The notes beneath the pieces were generated by a model. That model worked only from the letters and a program-made list of their open reading frames with translations, was not told the DNA's origin and did not search any database. The position numbers and the translations under genes were made by a program. Shown piece by piece: positions 8,783-18,530 of a stretch of DNA of 64,000 bases; within the stretch, counting starts at the first letter, position 1, and each line of letters starts with the position of its first letter. The stretch is from DATFVA01 sp963800255 (GTDB lineage Bacteria; Bacteroidota; Ignavibacteria; Ignavibacteriales; Ignavibacteriaceae), in assembly GCA_963800255.1 (NCBI GenBank), contig CAWDAK010000024.1, positions 124,001 to 188,000 of the forward strand, given 5' to 3'.

Positions 8783-10012
8783 ATGAAGAAAAAAATACAG
8801 CTGGTTGCCTCTGGTATTTCGATTATTGATAATGCCTGGGGGGGATTTTACAGAGGAGGCAGTTACTTATTAATAGGACCAAGAAAATCCGGTAGAACTC
8901 TTTTGGGGCTCCAGTTTGCTAAAGAATGTATAAAGCAGAAGGAGATTTGCCTTTACTTTACGAGTATGAGGCCCAAAGATCTGATGATCCAGGCTGCATC
9001 AATTGATTTTGATCTGCAGCAGTATATGAACCAGAACCAGGTAATTATCGTACGTGTCGCCCCTCCGTCTGACTTGCAGGAAGTTGAGAATACGGATGAA
9101 TTCCTTGTTGAATATCTCAGGGACATTGTAACGGTTGTGGAGCAATACCAGCCGAATAAAATGATCTTCGACGAACTCACTCCCTTCATAAATTTTGTGA
9201 ACCTGACTCTTCTTCAGGATGTATTTATTGAAACTACAGAAGCCATAGAAAATGAGGGTGTAACCAGCTTATTTATACTGGGTGATCCGGCTACCCCTGC
9301 AGCAAATTCCATAGCAGATACACTGGCTCTGAATTCTACTGGCATCCTTTACCTTAATAAGGAGGAAAGTGGAGAAGGTCTTTCCGGAGGAAAAATAACT
9401 ATTACTCCTAATATTGGACATACTCAGGGTAAATTCAGCGCCCATTACCAGCTTGAACCTTATAAAGGAATAACTGATGATTATGCAGGCAATAAGAGGA
9501 AAACAAAAACTACCGCTGTAACTGAAGCGGGACTGCAGTATCAGTCGCTCGCAGACATTGATATTCCTGCTGAAAATTTTACTTTCACAAACTTTTATAG
9601 CTTGAATGATTTTCAACTTATACTGAACAACCAGATTGCCCTGTACCGAAGTACAGGACAGGTATTTACCCTTGTTTCCTTCAGACTTGATCCCGGAGCT
9701 GAAAAAGAAGGCCTCCTCACCATAAACCAGCTAATGAATATAATCAGACTTTCATCAGACAGGAAAGACAAGATCTGCCTGGTTTCAAACAATGTAGTGG
9801 TTATGATAACTAAAGAGGATACAAGAACTATTAATAAATTTGTAAGCAGAATAAAAGGCAACCTCCCGCAAAATGAACCCGAATACCTTGACAAGGTAAT
9901 ACCTTGTATTTCTTTACTCGCGCTCAGGGTTGATGAAACGATCAATAATGCTGAAGATATGATTAATAGGCTCACTTTAAATTCACATACACAACGTCAG
10001 CTTTTCTTCTGA
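8783..10012 (+). CDS. KaiC-like ATPase with altered Walker A and extra C-terminal domain (second paralogue)
   Basis: A 409-residue paralogue of the preceding gene: the first ~240 residues align throughout (ASGISIIDNAWGGFYRGG). The P-loop reads GPRKSGRT at residues 32-39, so the invariant Walker A lysine is arginine (AGA codon at 8894-8896); Walker B with Glu (MIFDE) remains. ATP binding or hydrolysis may be reduced. Residues ~265-400 form an extra alpha/beta domain (TLVSFRLDP..., VVVMITKED..., ISLLAL) that loosely recalls a degenerate GGDEF/cyclase fold with no GGDEF signature; that reading is tentative. It ends 11 bases before the TPR/barrel gene and is probably co-transcribed with it. Confidence 0.8.
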   Translation: MKKKIQLVASGISIIDNAWGGFYRGGSYLLIGPRKSGRTLLGLQFAKECIKQKEICLYFTSMRPKDLMIQAASIDFDLQQYMNQNQVIIVRVAPPSDLQEVENTDEFLVEYLRDIVTVVEQYQPNKMIFDELTPFINFVNLTLLQDVFIETTEAIENEGVTSLFILGDPATPAANSIADTLALNSTGILYLNKEESGEGLSGGKITITPNIGHTQGKFSAHYQLEPYKGITDDYAGNKRKTKTTAVTEAGLQYQSLADIDIPAENFTFTNFYSLNDFQLILNNQIALYRSTGQVFTLVSFRLDPGAEKEGLLTINQLMNIIRLSSDRKDKICLVSNNVVVMITKEDTRTINKFVSRIKGNLPQNEPEYLDKVIPCISLLALRVDETINNAEDMINRLTLNSHTQRQLFF

Positions 10013-10023
10013 TATAAAATGTA

Positions 10024-12873
10024 ATGAACACCCATAATGGCATCTTTTTTATTTTATTAAGTTTTATACTTTGTTCAATTCATCTCACTGCCCAGCCACA
10101 GCCCCGTACCGAAGACCTCAAAACTGAAGCACTTGCTCATATGAAGACTGGCCGCTATGGAGAAGCAATAGATCTCCTGAATAATTACATCTCAGCCAGG
10201 CCCCAACAAGCTGATGGTTATAACCTGAGAGGGCTGGCATACGAATATAGGGGACAGTATGAACAGGCTGTGTATGATTTCCGGTCCGCGAGGAAGCTTG
10301 AGCCTGAGAATTCTGATATTAACAATAATCTTATAAAAGCAACACAACAATGGTATAAGCTGATTTATAATGAAATTGAAGGTTACAAAAGGGAGATTGC
10401 TTTAAATCCTTCTCTCCCTGTTAATTATCTGCAGATCGGAAAATCATATAAGAATCTTGGAGAATGGGCCGAAGCAGAATTATGGTATGATAAATATCTT
10501 TCAATTGAAAAAGCCTCACCCGATGAAATAATAAGATATACTGAAATTCTTGCAAAGAATGACCATATCTCAAAAGGTGAACCCATACTAAAAAAGTATA
10601 CGGCTGAATATCCCGATGATCAGCGGCTATGGTCGCGTTACGGGTATTTTCTCCTTTGGCTCGGGAAAACTACATCCGCAGTAAGTGTTTTTCAAAAGGC
10701 CCTGGATCTCAAACCCTTCTTTAAAGAAGCGATGGACGGATTGGCAAGAGCCAAGGGAAACGGGTATATCTATACATTCAATGATACAGCAAGTTATAAG
10801 TATTATAAATATGGCATTAAGGGTCCGGGTTATGCTATAGATACTTATTTCAGGAAATTAAAAAAAAATCCGGATGACAGCGAAACCAGGGTAAAGTTAA
10901 TTAATGCTCTTCTTAAGGCAGAAAGATACGAAGAGGCATATCAGCAGCTCGGAATATTAAAGTCTAAGGAAGGGAATACAGAGGAGGTCAAAAAACTTTC
11001 TGAGGAAGTTATATCTGCAAGAGAGAATTATTATAAACAGCAGATTGCTGAATACGAAAAATTATTAAAGAAAGAACCTGGTTCCAGAGATATCCTCCTT
11101 AAACTTGCTGGTTATTATTCATCCATCGGAAATTATTCTGAAGCAGTCAGGCTTTATGGAGAATATCTGATTCGTTATCCCGATGATGAGCAGATACGTT
11201 TCTTTTATATTCAGAATGCAGCCTGGGATCGTCAATACCAACTGGCCGGGAATGAACTTGACGTAATGATTGTACAATATCCTGACAGCATGAAGTACAA
11301 ACTGCTCCGGGCTCAGCTTTTTGTGTGGCAGAACAAAGATTTGAATGAAGCAGAAAATCTATTGAATGCCGTTTTAAGCAAAGAGCCTGTTAATTTCGAT
11401 GCCCTTCTTGCTATGGCAATGTTGAAGTCACAACAGAATAAGTTCAGTGATGCTGAACATTATGCCTCTCTTGCAGGTGGTATGAAACCTTCGAATGAAG
11501 AAGTAGCGCGCCTCATTTTTCAAATTGAAAAACAAAAAATAATAAATCGGGATAATGAGCTGTATGCATTGCTTGAAGAAGCCAGGGGAAAGATCAGCAA
11601 AGGTGATTGTTACGGGGCATTGGATATCTATAATGAATATAATAATCGTACAAAACCGGCGGGCAGTATTTTATTGGAAGAAGCTGATGCTTATGTCTGC
11701 ATAAAAGATTATCAGTCTGCCATTAATATATATAACGGTTTGCTTGATCAGCAGTATGATTATGCCATCGCAAAAAAAAGAGCAAAAGTAATTTTTTGGA
11801 GCAACAACCCCCGTGAAGCTTTGAGCGAATTTGAAGACCTTAACGCTCGAAATTCTGATGATTCTGAAGTCAGGATGTACATAGGGGACTGTTATATGCA
11901 GTTAAGGGAGTACAGCCGGGCAAGGGAGATTTATAATAATCTCATAGTTGAATATCCAGGGTCAAAGTTGATTCAGACACGGCTGGGATGGCTTGGTGAA
12001 GAGAACGCTAATGCTTTATCCTTCAACTTCCCAACTTATTTTCTGGTGAATCCAGAGGCCGCGTATTACTTCGATAATTATGACTTTAAATACTCTCTTC
12101 AGAGCGTGATGTTTGAAGCTGGGGTTAATAACTATATTTCTATTGGCTTATCCGCCCAGAGAGGGGAGATCGATTCTGCATCTTTGAGGGCGAGTTTTTA
12201 TACGGCAAAAGGACTGCTCTCATTAAGGTTCGGTAGGATTTTTTCAATGGGTTTATCTGTTGGAGAAACCTTCTTTGAGAATAATGAAAAAGTAACTGTG
12301 GGATCGGCCTATGTTAAAGCTGAAGAGAAAAATTATAATATCAGGCTCGATTACAGCTCTCAGGATGCTGCACAGGTACTTTACTCGCCGCTGTTGATCT
12401 ACCGGAGATTAAAAGTCGATTTGTTACGACTAAGTGGAGACTACCAGAGCGAGTCCGGGCTGCTTGCCTCAGGGTACTTCAGCTATTATTTTGTTTCTGA
12501 TCAAAATCAGGGAAATAATATTCAAATCAGACTAGGCAAACGGTTTGGTGAACTTGCTGCAGGGTATGAATTCTATCATCTTGGTTTTAATGACTCTACC
12601 CGTCTTTATTATTCACCAGATAACTTCGAGTCTCACAGTTTATGGGGAGAATGGTTTATAATAGATAACAAGGAGAATCAGGTAAAGCTAGGCGGAAAGG
12701 TAGGAATAATTCCGGAAAATAATTATGTGTTAAGGGAAGCTTTTCTTTCTGCCAGGGTACTTCTTGCAGAACATCTTACACTCCAGGGAAGATTGAGCAT
12801 GGGGAGCACAGTAAGACAAAATACAGGTTATAGATCGGCCTCATTTAATATTGCTGCGTACTGGACTTTTTGA
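10024..12873 (+). CDS. TPR-repeat outer-membrane protein with C-terminal beta-barrel (PgaA/BcsC-like layout)
   Basis: A 949-residue exported protein: signal peptide (about residues 1-24, ...IHLTA/QPQP), then many tetratricopeptide repeats from ~30 to ~655 (for example AEALYDKYLS-type helices and YSEAVRLYGEYLIRYPDD). From ~662 to the end, alternating aromatic strands end in ...AAYWTF, a terminal Phe typical of outer-membrane barrels. This order, periplasmic TPR superhelix then barrel, is that of PgaA and BcsC, which guide nascent polysaccharide through the outer membrane. The neighbouring PgaC-like synthase supports an export-pore role. The barrel resembles YaiO-type barrels; exact family membership was not tested. 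Confidence 0.82.
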   Translation: MNTHNGIFFILLSFILCSIHLTAQPQPRTEDLKTEALAHMKTGRYGEAIDLLNNYISARPQQADGYNLRGLAYEYRGQYEQAVYDFRSARKLEPENSDINNNLIKATQQWYKLIYNEIEGYKREIALNPSLPVNYLQIGKSYKNLGEWAEAELWYDKYLSIEKASPDEIIRYTEILAKNDHISKGEPILKKYTAEYPDDQRLWSRYGYFLLWLGKTTSAVSVFQKALDLKPFFKEAMDGLARAKGNGYIYTFNDTASYKYYKYGIKGPGYAIDTYFRKLKKNPDDSETRVKLINALLKAERYEEAYQQLGILKSKEGNTEEVKKLSEEVISARENYYKQQIAEYEKLLKKEPGSRDILLKLAGYYSSIGNYSEAVRLYGEYLIRYPDDEQIRFFYIQNAAWDRQYQLAGNELDVMIVQYPDSMKYKLLRAQLFVWQNKDLNEAENLLNAVLSKEPVNFDALLAMAMLKSQQNKFSDAEHYASLAGGMKPSNEEVARLIFQIEKQKIINRDNELYALLEEARGKISKGDCYGALDIYNEYNNRTKPAGSILLEEADAYVCIKDYQSAINIYNGLLDQQYDYAIAKKRAKVIFWSNNPREALSEFEDLNARNSDDSEVRMYIGDCYMQLREYSRAREIYNNLIVEYPGSKLIQTRLGWLGEENANALSFNFPTYFLVNPEAAYYFDNYDFKYSLQSVMFEAGVNNYISIGLSAQRGEIDSASLRASFYTAKGLLSLRFGRIFSMGLSVGETFFENNEKVTVGSAYVKAEEKNYNIRLDYSSQDAAQVLYSPLLIYRRLKVDLLRLSGDYQSESGLLASGYFSYYFVSDQNQGNNIQIRLGKRFGELAAGYEFYHLGFNDSTRLYYSPDNFESHSLWGEWFIIDNKENQVKLGGKVGIIPENNYVLREAFLSARVLLAEHLTLQGRLSMGSTVRQNTGYRSASFNIAAYWTF

Positions 12874-13035
12874 TTTTTTTAACAAGAAAAAGTCAAAGTT
12901 ATTAGTTCAGTATACCTGTGTTTTTTTGGCAAAATCCCGTTTTTTCTTTGTATAAAATTAATACAAGTTATTGGATTCAATGCACTTACGCATTATAGAA
13001 AGTGAGAATTTTAATAAATTTTATGTGATTCCGGA

Positions 13036-13050
13036 TGGCACCATAATTGT
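13036..13050 (+). promoter_or_regulatory. Possible sigma-54 promoter before the glycosyltransferase gene
   Basis: TGGCAC-cataa-TTGT fits the sigma-54 -24/-12 consensus TGGCAC-N5-TTGC except for the last base; GG and GT are separated by the required ten bases. It lies 40 bases before the ATG of the glycosyltransferase, in a 217-base intergenic gap. An NtrC-family activator is encoded at 25026-26381, but no link is shown. A single 15-base match is weak evidence. Confidence 0.4.
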
Positions 13051-13090
13051 GTTTTTTAATGATATTTGAGGGTTTTTAATTAACAAGTCT

Positions 13091-14491
13091 ATGCAGATGA
13101 AAAAGAAACTTATAAGAACCCCTATTATTGTAGATAATAACGGTTTCTCCAATGGCAGGGAAAATCTTAAGAGGAAGTATTTCCGTAGAATACTTATAAG
13201 CGGTATTTTCTCATTTATCCTGCTGATGATTATTGTTTTTACGTTACCTAAAACTATTTTGTCAGTCAGTTCTCTGATAGAATATGCAACAATTGTAGCA
13301 CTTGTTATTTTCCTTTTTGTCCTGCTGCTTAGATATTTTGGCATACTCAGCCTGGCATACCTCTATCTAAATGAATACACCTTCAAACCTTCAAGGAATT
13401 TTTTTCCGTTTGTTTCTATAATTGTACCTGTTTATAATGAAGCCCGAATGATCGGTGAATCTATTAAATCCCTGCTGGAGCTTGATTATTCCAACTACGA
13501 AATTATTATTGTGAACGACGGTTCAACAGACGATACGAAGGATGTAGCCGAAAGTATGGTTGGTTATCGCAAGGGCCGACTCAGCGATATTAAAGTTTCA
13601 TTAATAAATCAACCTAATGGCGGAAAATCACGTGCATTAAATGCAGGAATAAAACATTCAAACGCTGAAATAATTTTATGTATGGACGGTGACTCCCAGC
13701 TTTCACCTGAAGCTGTAAAATTTGCAGTCAGACATTTTGAAAATCCTGAGATAGGTGCTGTTGCAGGTAACGTGAAAGTATTGAACAGAAAAAAATTCCT
13801 TACAGACCTTCAGGCCCTTGAATATATTGAAGGGTTAAATATGGCAAGGAGTGCTCAGAGTTTTATCAGGCTTGTTAACATTATACCAGGTCCTATCGGC
13901 TTATTCAGAAGAACAGCCCTCGTTGATTCCGGGTATTACTCAAATGATACCTTTGCTGAAGATGCTGACCTGACATTGAAGATCCTGGCAAACGGCTGGA
14001 AAATATATTATGAACCTGCTTCTGTCTCTTACACAGAAGCACCTGAAAGCCTTCAGCAGCTGTTAAAGCAAAGGTACAGATGGACTAGAGGCATAATTCA
14101 GTCGATCAGGAAACATAAACGCCTGATGATAAATCCATCAATAAATTTCGGTAATACATTTATTCTCTGGACAATGTTCTATGAAGCGTTAATCTGGCCG
14201 GCTATGAATATAGCTGCCAATGCCTTTTTCATCATAGCAGCGGTGGCTTTCGGCTTTTCTTACCTTATATTTTTCTGGTGGGCCGGTCTGGCTCTGCTTG
14301 ACCTGATTACGGCTTTGTATTGTGTTTCGGTGGAAAAAGAAGAATTCCGTCTGGTTGCTTATGCAATCATATACAGAATGTTTTTTATACTTATTATAGA
14401 CATATGCAAAGCAATGTCGACAATCGAAGAATTTCTCGGCATCAGGATGAGCTGGGGAAAACTTGAAAGAGTGGGAACTGCAAAAGTGTGA
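13091..14491 (+). CDS. Processive family-2 glycosyltransferase, PgaC/IcaA-like polysaccharide synthase
   Basis: A 466-residue inner-membrane synthase polymerising a polysaccharide from nucleotide sugars on the cytosolic face. Two membrane segments (about 34-52 and 65-93) precede a GT-A domain (about 100-330) with SIIVPVYNE, VNDGSTDD, the metal-binding CMDGDSQ, the acceptor-site AEDADL and the processivity motif QRYRW. Three further hydrophobic segments follow (about 355-445). This is the architecture of PgaC/IcaA (poly-N-acetylglucosamine synthase) and NodC-like enzymes. The real sugar is not known. The TPR/barrel protein upstream and the NodB-like proteins downstream complete a synthesis-export set. 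No PilZ domain is seen, so direct c-di-GMP binding is not indicated. Confidence 0.88.
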   Translation: MQMKKKLIRTPIIVDNNGFSNGRENLKRKYFRRILISGIFSFILLMIIVFTLPKTILSVSSLIEYATIVALVIFLFVLLLRYFGILSLAYLYLNEYTFKPSRNFFPFVSIIVPVYNEARMIGESIKSLLELDYSNYEIIIVNDGSTDDTKDVAESMVGYRKGRLSDIKVSLINQPNGGKSRALNAGIKHSNAEIILCMDGDSQLSPEAVKFAVRHFENPEIGAVAGNVKVLNRKKFLTDLQALEYIEGLNMARSAQSFIRLVNIIPGPIGLFRRTALVDSGYYSNDTFAEDADLTLKILANGWKIYYEPASVSYTEAPESLQQLLKQRYRWTRGIIQSIRKHKRLMINPSINFGNTFILWTMFYEALIWPAMNIAANAFFIIAAVAFGFSYLIFFWWAGLALLDLITALYCVSVEKEEFRLVAYAIIYRMFFILIIDICKAMSTIEEFLGIRMSWGKLERVGTAKV

Positions 14492-14524
14492 GGTCATTAT
14501 TATGTTTTTATTGAGGGAAAATAA

Positions 14525-14965
14525 ATGGAATTAATTCCTATACTGTCAACTATTATACTGGTTGCAACCATATGTACATTCATTCTTGCAATCGGTGCGT
14601 ATATCCTTTACAAGATCAGGGAGAGAAGAGGAGAACAGGTTCAACAGGTTCCGCCTTCATCGGTTCGTGCAGAACTTGTGACACCGGCTGAATCCGAATA
14701 TAGAAGTCGGGAATACGTTCGCCGCGAAGAAATGGATGCTACTGTGGAGCCTCATCGGGTAAAGACAACCTCCCGCCCTGGAGTGTATCCGGGAAGCAGG
14801 GAAGAACAGGGTGCAAAACCCAGGTATAGCCCGGAAGGGGAGGCGGAAAAGTATGAGAGGGTGAAGATAGAAAGAACTACAGGCAAAAAATTTCTGAAGT
14901 ACACCAGCGAAGGTTATGTGCCTACTGAAGAAGATAAAAATCCCGGTGTATTAAAGTGGCGGTAG
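14525..14965 (+). CDS. Small single-span membrane protein of the polysaccharide module
   Basis: I do not recognise the family. The 146-residue product has one N-terminal membrane segment (about residues 5-28, PILSTIILVATICTFILAIG), then a basic stretch (KIRERRGEQ) and a long hydrophilic, Arg/Glu/Pro-rich, probably disordered cytosolic tail ending VLKWR. Its stop overlaps the GTG start of the next gene by ten bases (14956-14965), implying translational coupling. By position and size it could play the part of PgaD, the small partner of PgaC, but it has one span rather than two and no shared motif I can see. Confidence 0.75.
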   Translation: MELIPILSTIILVATICTFILAIGAYILYKIRERRGEQVQQVPPSSVRAELVTPAESEYRSREYVRREEMDATVEPHRVKTTSRPGVYPGSREEQGAKPRYSPEGEAEKYERVKIERTTGKKFLKYTSEGYVPTEEDKNPGVLKWR

Positions 14966-16854
14966 AAGACTCCAAAAAAAGAAACGTTTCCCAGGCAGGT
15001 ATAATAATTTCGGGAATTCTTATTCTTCTTGGAGCTGTTCTTGTTTATCTTTATGTACTTCAGGGAGTATTTGGAAGATTCGATGCAAAAGAACTTATTC
15101 CTGACACTAAGGCAATCGGAGAAGCGTTTTCCGCGAAAAAACCTACCGCAGCTATCCTGTATTCCGTATACACAGAAAATATCCTGCCGGAAGGCAGCAC
15201 CTGGCTCAGCGATAACATTAATACATGGAAAAAGTTCCTGGATTACAACAAGATCAGTTTCAATATTATTTCAGATGCTTCAATAGAAATAGGGAATTTA
15301 AAGAATTACGAAATGCTGGTATTACCCGGCTCTAAGTCATTAAGTGATAAAGAAGTAATTCAGATAAAGAAATTCCTTGAAGCCGGGGGGAGTGTTTTTG
15401 CTACCAGCGGGATTGCTTCGTACTCTAATGACGGTAAATGGCGCGGCTGGGATTTTCTTAATAACGTATTTGGTATAAATTTTACTTCCGAGATAAGTGA
15501 TTCGAATAAAACCGGGGTGCATACCCTCCGCGGTGGACTTCCACTAACGGCTAATATCCCTACCGGGTATCCGATGCAGATAGCTACCTGGGATAAACCG
15601 ATGTCCGTTGAGGTTCTCGATCCACGTACCAAACAGGTGAGCTTCTGGTATAATTACAGGACGCAAGATGGGCTTGTAAGGCAGCAGATTAAAAAGACGG
15701 CAGGCATTGTTTATGGAAATTACGGTAAAGGAAGATTCATCTGGATGGGCTTTGAAATTAATTCAGTAATCGGTGTACATGAAGACTATGTTTACTTCGA
15801 CCGCCTCTTCAGAAACTGCTGCAGTTGGCTGACTTACATTCCAATTGTCTATATACACGAATGGCCTAATAACTATGAGGCCGCAGCTGTTATCGTTCCG
15901 GAACTTTCGAATGAGATTGAAAATATTAAAAATATTTTCGGGTATCTTACTAATGAAAATGTTAAGGCAACCTTTTTTGTTGATCCGGATAAAGCGGAAT
16001 ATAATCCTCAACTTATAAGTTCGTTGACAAGGTATGGTGAGGTGTCAGCAGTGGGTGATGTTGGTTATCTTGCTACCGTTAGCGATACAAATAATTCGTT
16101 GGATGACTACCCTACTCAATTCAGTATATTGAATAATTCAAAACAAAAACTTGAATCAATTACCGGAACCCATGTTCAGGGTTTTCTCCCTTTTTATGGT
16201 CTTTTTGATCAAAATACTATAAAAGCAGCCCTGGATGCTGGTTATACATATATGTTTACGGATTCGCTGACTGACCGATCGATACCAAGGACTGTCATCA
16301 GAGGTGATAAAAGATTAATACTTATGACAAAGACTGCAAGGGATGATTATGAAGTTATCAGAGATTTCGGACTTACAGATCCGGAGTTTCAATTTTATAC
16401 CTACCAGGAGGATATCGACCGCGTTTTATTTGAAGGCGGTATGTATATATTTAAGCTTCATTCAGAGTATCAGTGCCGGTCTGAATATGTCTCTGTTGTG
16501 GGAGACGTAATAAAAGATTTAAGAAAAAAGAATTTCTGGATTACTACTGGTTCTGAAATCCGGAAATGGTATGCCAAAAAAGATTATGTTGAGATAAGGG
16601 TAAACAGAAGAGGAGATACAAGAATAGTACTTAATATCTCAAATCCGGGTGATCAGCAGATTGACGATCTTGTGGTTGATGTTCTATTGAATGATCCTGC
16701 TGAAAATATTTCTATAAGCACGGAGATTATTGGTACAAAAATACCTGTCGTTAAACACGAAAAGATGAGTAAAAACCTGCAGCTCCTCATAAACAACCTT
16801 AAAGGAAAAGAATCGAGAATTTACTATATCGATTATGATAAGGCGAATGTTTAA
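14956..16854 (+). CDS. Membrane-anchored NodB-like protein with degenerate active site (first of two paralogues)
   Basis: A 632-residue envelope protein: one N-terminal span (about residues 13-36), then a flavodoxin/GATase1-like domain (about 55-290; YEMLVLPGSKSLSD, FLEAGGSVFATSG, GKGRFIWMGFE), then a NodB-like (polysaccharide deacetylase fold) domain (about 300-545; NVKATFFVDPDKA, FLPFYGLFD, ALDAGYTYMFTDS, FKLHSEY) and a C-terminal beta domain. The family's catalytic TFDDG is replaced by VPELSNE and RPPYG by LPFYG, so metal-dependent deacetylation looks doubtful. GTG start, overlapping the preceding gene. Position suggests PgaB-like handling of the nascent polymer in the periplasm; binding without catalysis is my inference. 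Confidence 0.75.
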   Translation: MAVEDSKKRNVSQAGIIISGILILLGAVLVYLYVLQGVFGRFDAKELIPDTKAIGEAFSAKKPTAAILYSVYTENILPEGSTWLSDNINTWKKFLDYNKISFNIISDASIEIGNLKNYEMLVLPGSKSLSDKEVIQIKKFLEAGGSVFATSGIASYSNDGKWRGWDFLNNVFGINFTSEISDSNKTGVHTLRGGLPLTANIPTGYPMQIATWDKPMSVEVLDPRTKQVSFWYNYRTQDGLVRQQIKKTAGIVYGNYGKGRFIWMGFEINSVIGVHEDYVYFDRLFRNCCSWLTYIPIVYIHEWPNNYEAAAVIVPELSNEIENIKNIFGYLTNENVKATFFVDPDKAEYNPQLISSLTRYGEVSAVGDVGYLATVSDTNNSLDDYPTQFSILNNSKQKLESITGTHVQGFLPFYGLFDQNTIKAALDAGYTYMFTDSLTDRSIPRTVIRGDKRLILMTKTARDDYEVIRDFGLTDPEFQFYTYQEDIDRVLFEGGMYIFKLHSEYQCRSEYVSVVGDVIKDLRKKNFWITTGSEIRKWYAKKDYVEIRVNRRGDTRIVLNISNPGDQQIDDLVVDVLLNDPAENISISTEIIGTKIPVVKHEKMSKNLQLLINNLKGKESRIYYIDYDKANV

Positions 16855-16865
16855 CACCTCTCATT

Positions 16866-18461
16866 ATGGTGATGAAAAAAAATAATTTCATATTATCAAT
16901 TCTTATAGCCGGATTATGGTCAGCCATTATGTTCCCTTCCGGAAAAGCGAATTTTAAGGCTGCCTTAATTTATCCTTCTCTCACTAAAAATGTCCTGTAT
17001 AGAACCAATCCTTCATTTAATCCCACGGAAGAATGGGAACTATTTTTTTTAAGCCATAACTATGATTATGAAATGTTTAATGATGACGATTTAGATGATA
17101 TAGACAGCGATGTTTCTGTTGTTGTGATTCCATCTATGGAAGTTGTGAGTGAGGAAATGCTAAGTGAACTTAAACAACTGTTAGATGAAGGTAAAGGAAT
17201 TCTGTTAACAGGGAATTTTGCAGAATATGATACTAGAGGAAAGAAGCGTGTTAGTGATGATTTTACTGGTTTTGAAATTTTAAAGCTAAACAGCAATGAA
17301 CAATTATCTGTAAATCATTACCTGTATGGAAGCACACCTTTCTCGTCAGGATTAAAACCGGGACAAAAAATTCTCCTTTCGGTTAGTTCCCATCTTTTTT
17401 ATGCAGGCCGGTTAAAAACGGATGCCCATCCGGAAGGAAGTTATTTGCTTTCCGATAGTCTATTTCCGGGAATTGTATCCAATTCGCTCTCGAAGGGCAG
17501 GCTCCTATGGTTCGGATTTAGTGTTAGTCAGGTAATCGATAAAAACCAGGAAATCTTATTAAGTAATTCCTTGAATTGGCTGGCTTCACAACCAGAAGCG
17601 TTTACTAATTACTGGCCCGGCAATTATGCCTCTGCTGTTATTCAATATAAAAAAATTGAAAGGCTGTCAGACAGTACACAAATGCATTTGGCTAAACCAG
17701 AAAAATTGAACTATTTTATTTCACCATCCTTTCTGGAAAAGCTGCCCGATAAACTTAAAGAGATCAATGATTCCAGCAGCATTAATCCTGTCTGGGATGA
17801 TTACCTTTTTTCAAAAATGGACCCGAATGAAAAAATTGACTGGCTAAAAAAAATTCAGTCTCGGATAAAAGAAATTAACGGTCAGAAGTATTTCGGCATC
17901 ATGTCTTACGGAGAGTTTATTGATCCACAGACATACAAATTGCTTGCGGAAACAGGATATTCATTTATCTTTTCTTCGGGATACTCTGATTCATTCACAT
18001 TTGATTATGACACAACGAATAATCTTTATCTCTTCTACCGGCCTTCCTACTCTGCACGTGTTCAGTATACCCCGGATCTAAATTTTAGTCCGGGCGGCAT
18101 TTATTATATAGATGCAGATTCGATCGGAAAAAGTGACTACTCACAATTGCCAAAACAAAACTGTTGGATAACCACATTCTCCGATCTTATAAATTGGGAA
18201 GAAAAGAGAAAAAATTTAAAAATTAGTATAAATCTTTCTGAAAGCGGTAAATATGAGGTTAATATTAAGAATAATAATGCATCCGATATACAGGATGCGG
18301 GAGTCTGGATATCCGTCCCCCATTTAAATACCAAAGTTGTTACAATTGACGGACAGGAAAGAAAATTGACTTTCGACACCATAAAAAATATGTATTTTTT
18401 AAGTTTACCATTAACCGGGGGATACCAGGAATTATCCTTCAAAATACCGATTAATGATTAA
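16866..18461 (+). CDS. Exported paralogue of the preceding NodB-like protein
   Basis: A 531-residue protein of the same layout as its upstream neighbour: an N-terminal signal/anchor (about residues 8-27), a GATase1-like domain (SDVSVVVIPSMEVVSEE, LDEGKGILLTGNFAEYD, SKGRLLWFGF), a NodB-like region (GIMSYGEFIDPQTYKLLAET, YSFIFSSGYSD, CWITTFSDLINW) and a C-terminal beta domain. Sequence has drifted further: no TFDDG-like motif and no HxxxH metal site are visible. Shared order of motifs indicates tandem duplication. The start may be ATG 16866 or the Met two codons later. It ends about 70 bases before the hybrid kinase gene. Function is unknown; likely periplasmic. Confidence 0.75.
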   Translation: MVMKKNNFILSILIAGLWSAIMFPSGKANFKAALIYPSLTKNVLYRTNPSFNPTEEWELFFLSHNYDYEMFNDDDLDDIDSDVSVVVIPSMEVVSEEMLSELKQLLDEGKGILLTGNFAEYDTRGKKRVSDDFTGFEILKLNSNEQLSVNHYLYGSTPFSSGLKPGQKILLSVSSHLFYAGRLKTDAHPEGSYLLSDSLFPGIVSNSLSKGRLLWFGFSVSQVIDKNQEILLSNSLNWLASQPEAFTNYWPGNYASAVIQYKKIERLSDSTQMHLAKPEKLNYFISPSFLEKLPDKLKEINDSSSINPVWDDYLFSKMDPNEKIDWLKKIQSRIKEINGQKYFGIMSYGEFIDPQTYKLLAETGYSFIFSSGYSDSFTFDYDTTNNLYLFYRPSYSARVQYTPDLNFSPGGIYYIDADSIGKSDYSQLPKQNCWITTFSDLINWEEKRKNLKISINLSESGKYEVNIKNNNASDIQDAGVWISVPHLNTKVVTIDGQERKLTFDTIKNMYFLSLPLTGGYQELSFKIPIND

Positions 18462-18530
18462 AAGAGCGGACTGTTATTTCACCGTATTCAGGGTCAATTT
18501 AGCATCCTGTTGAGGAACATAAATATTAGC

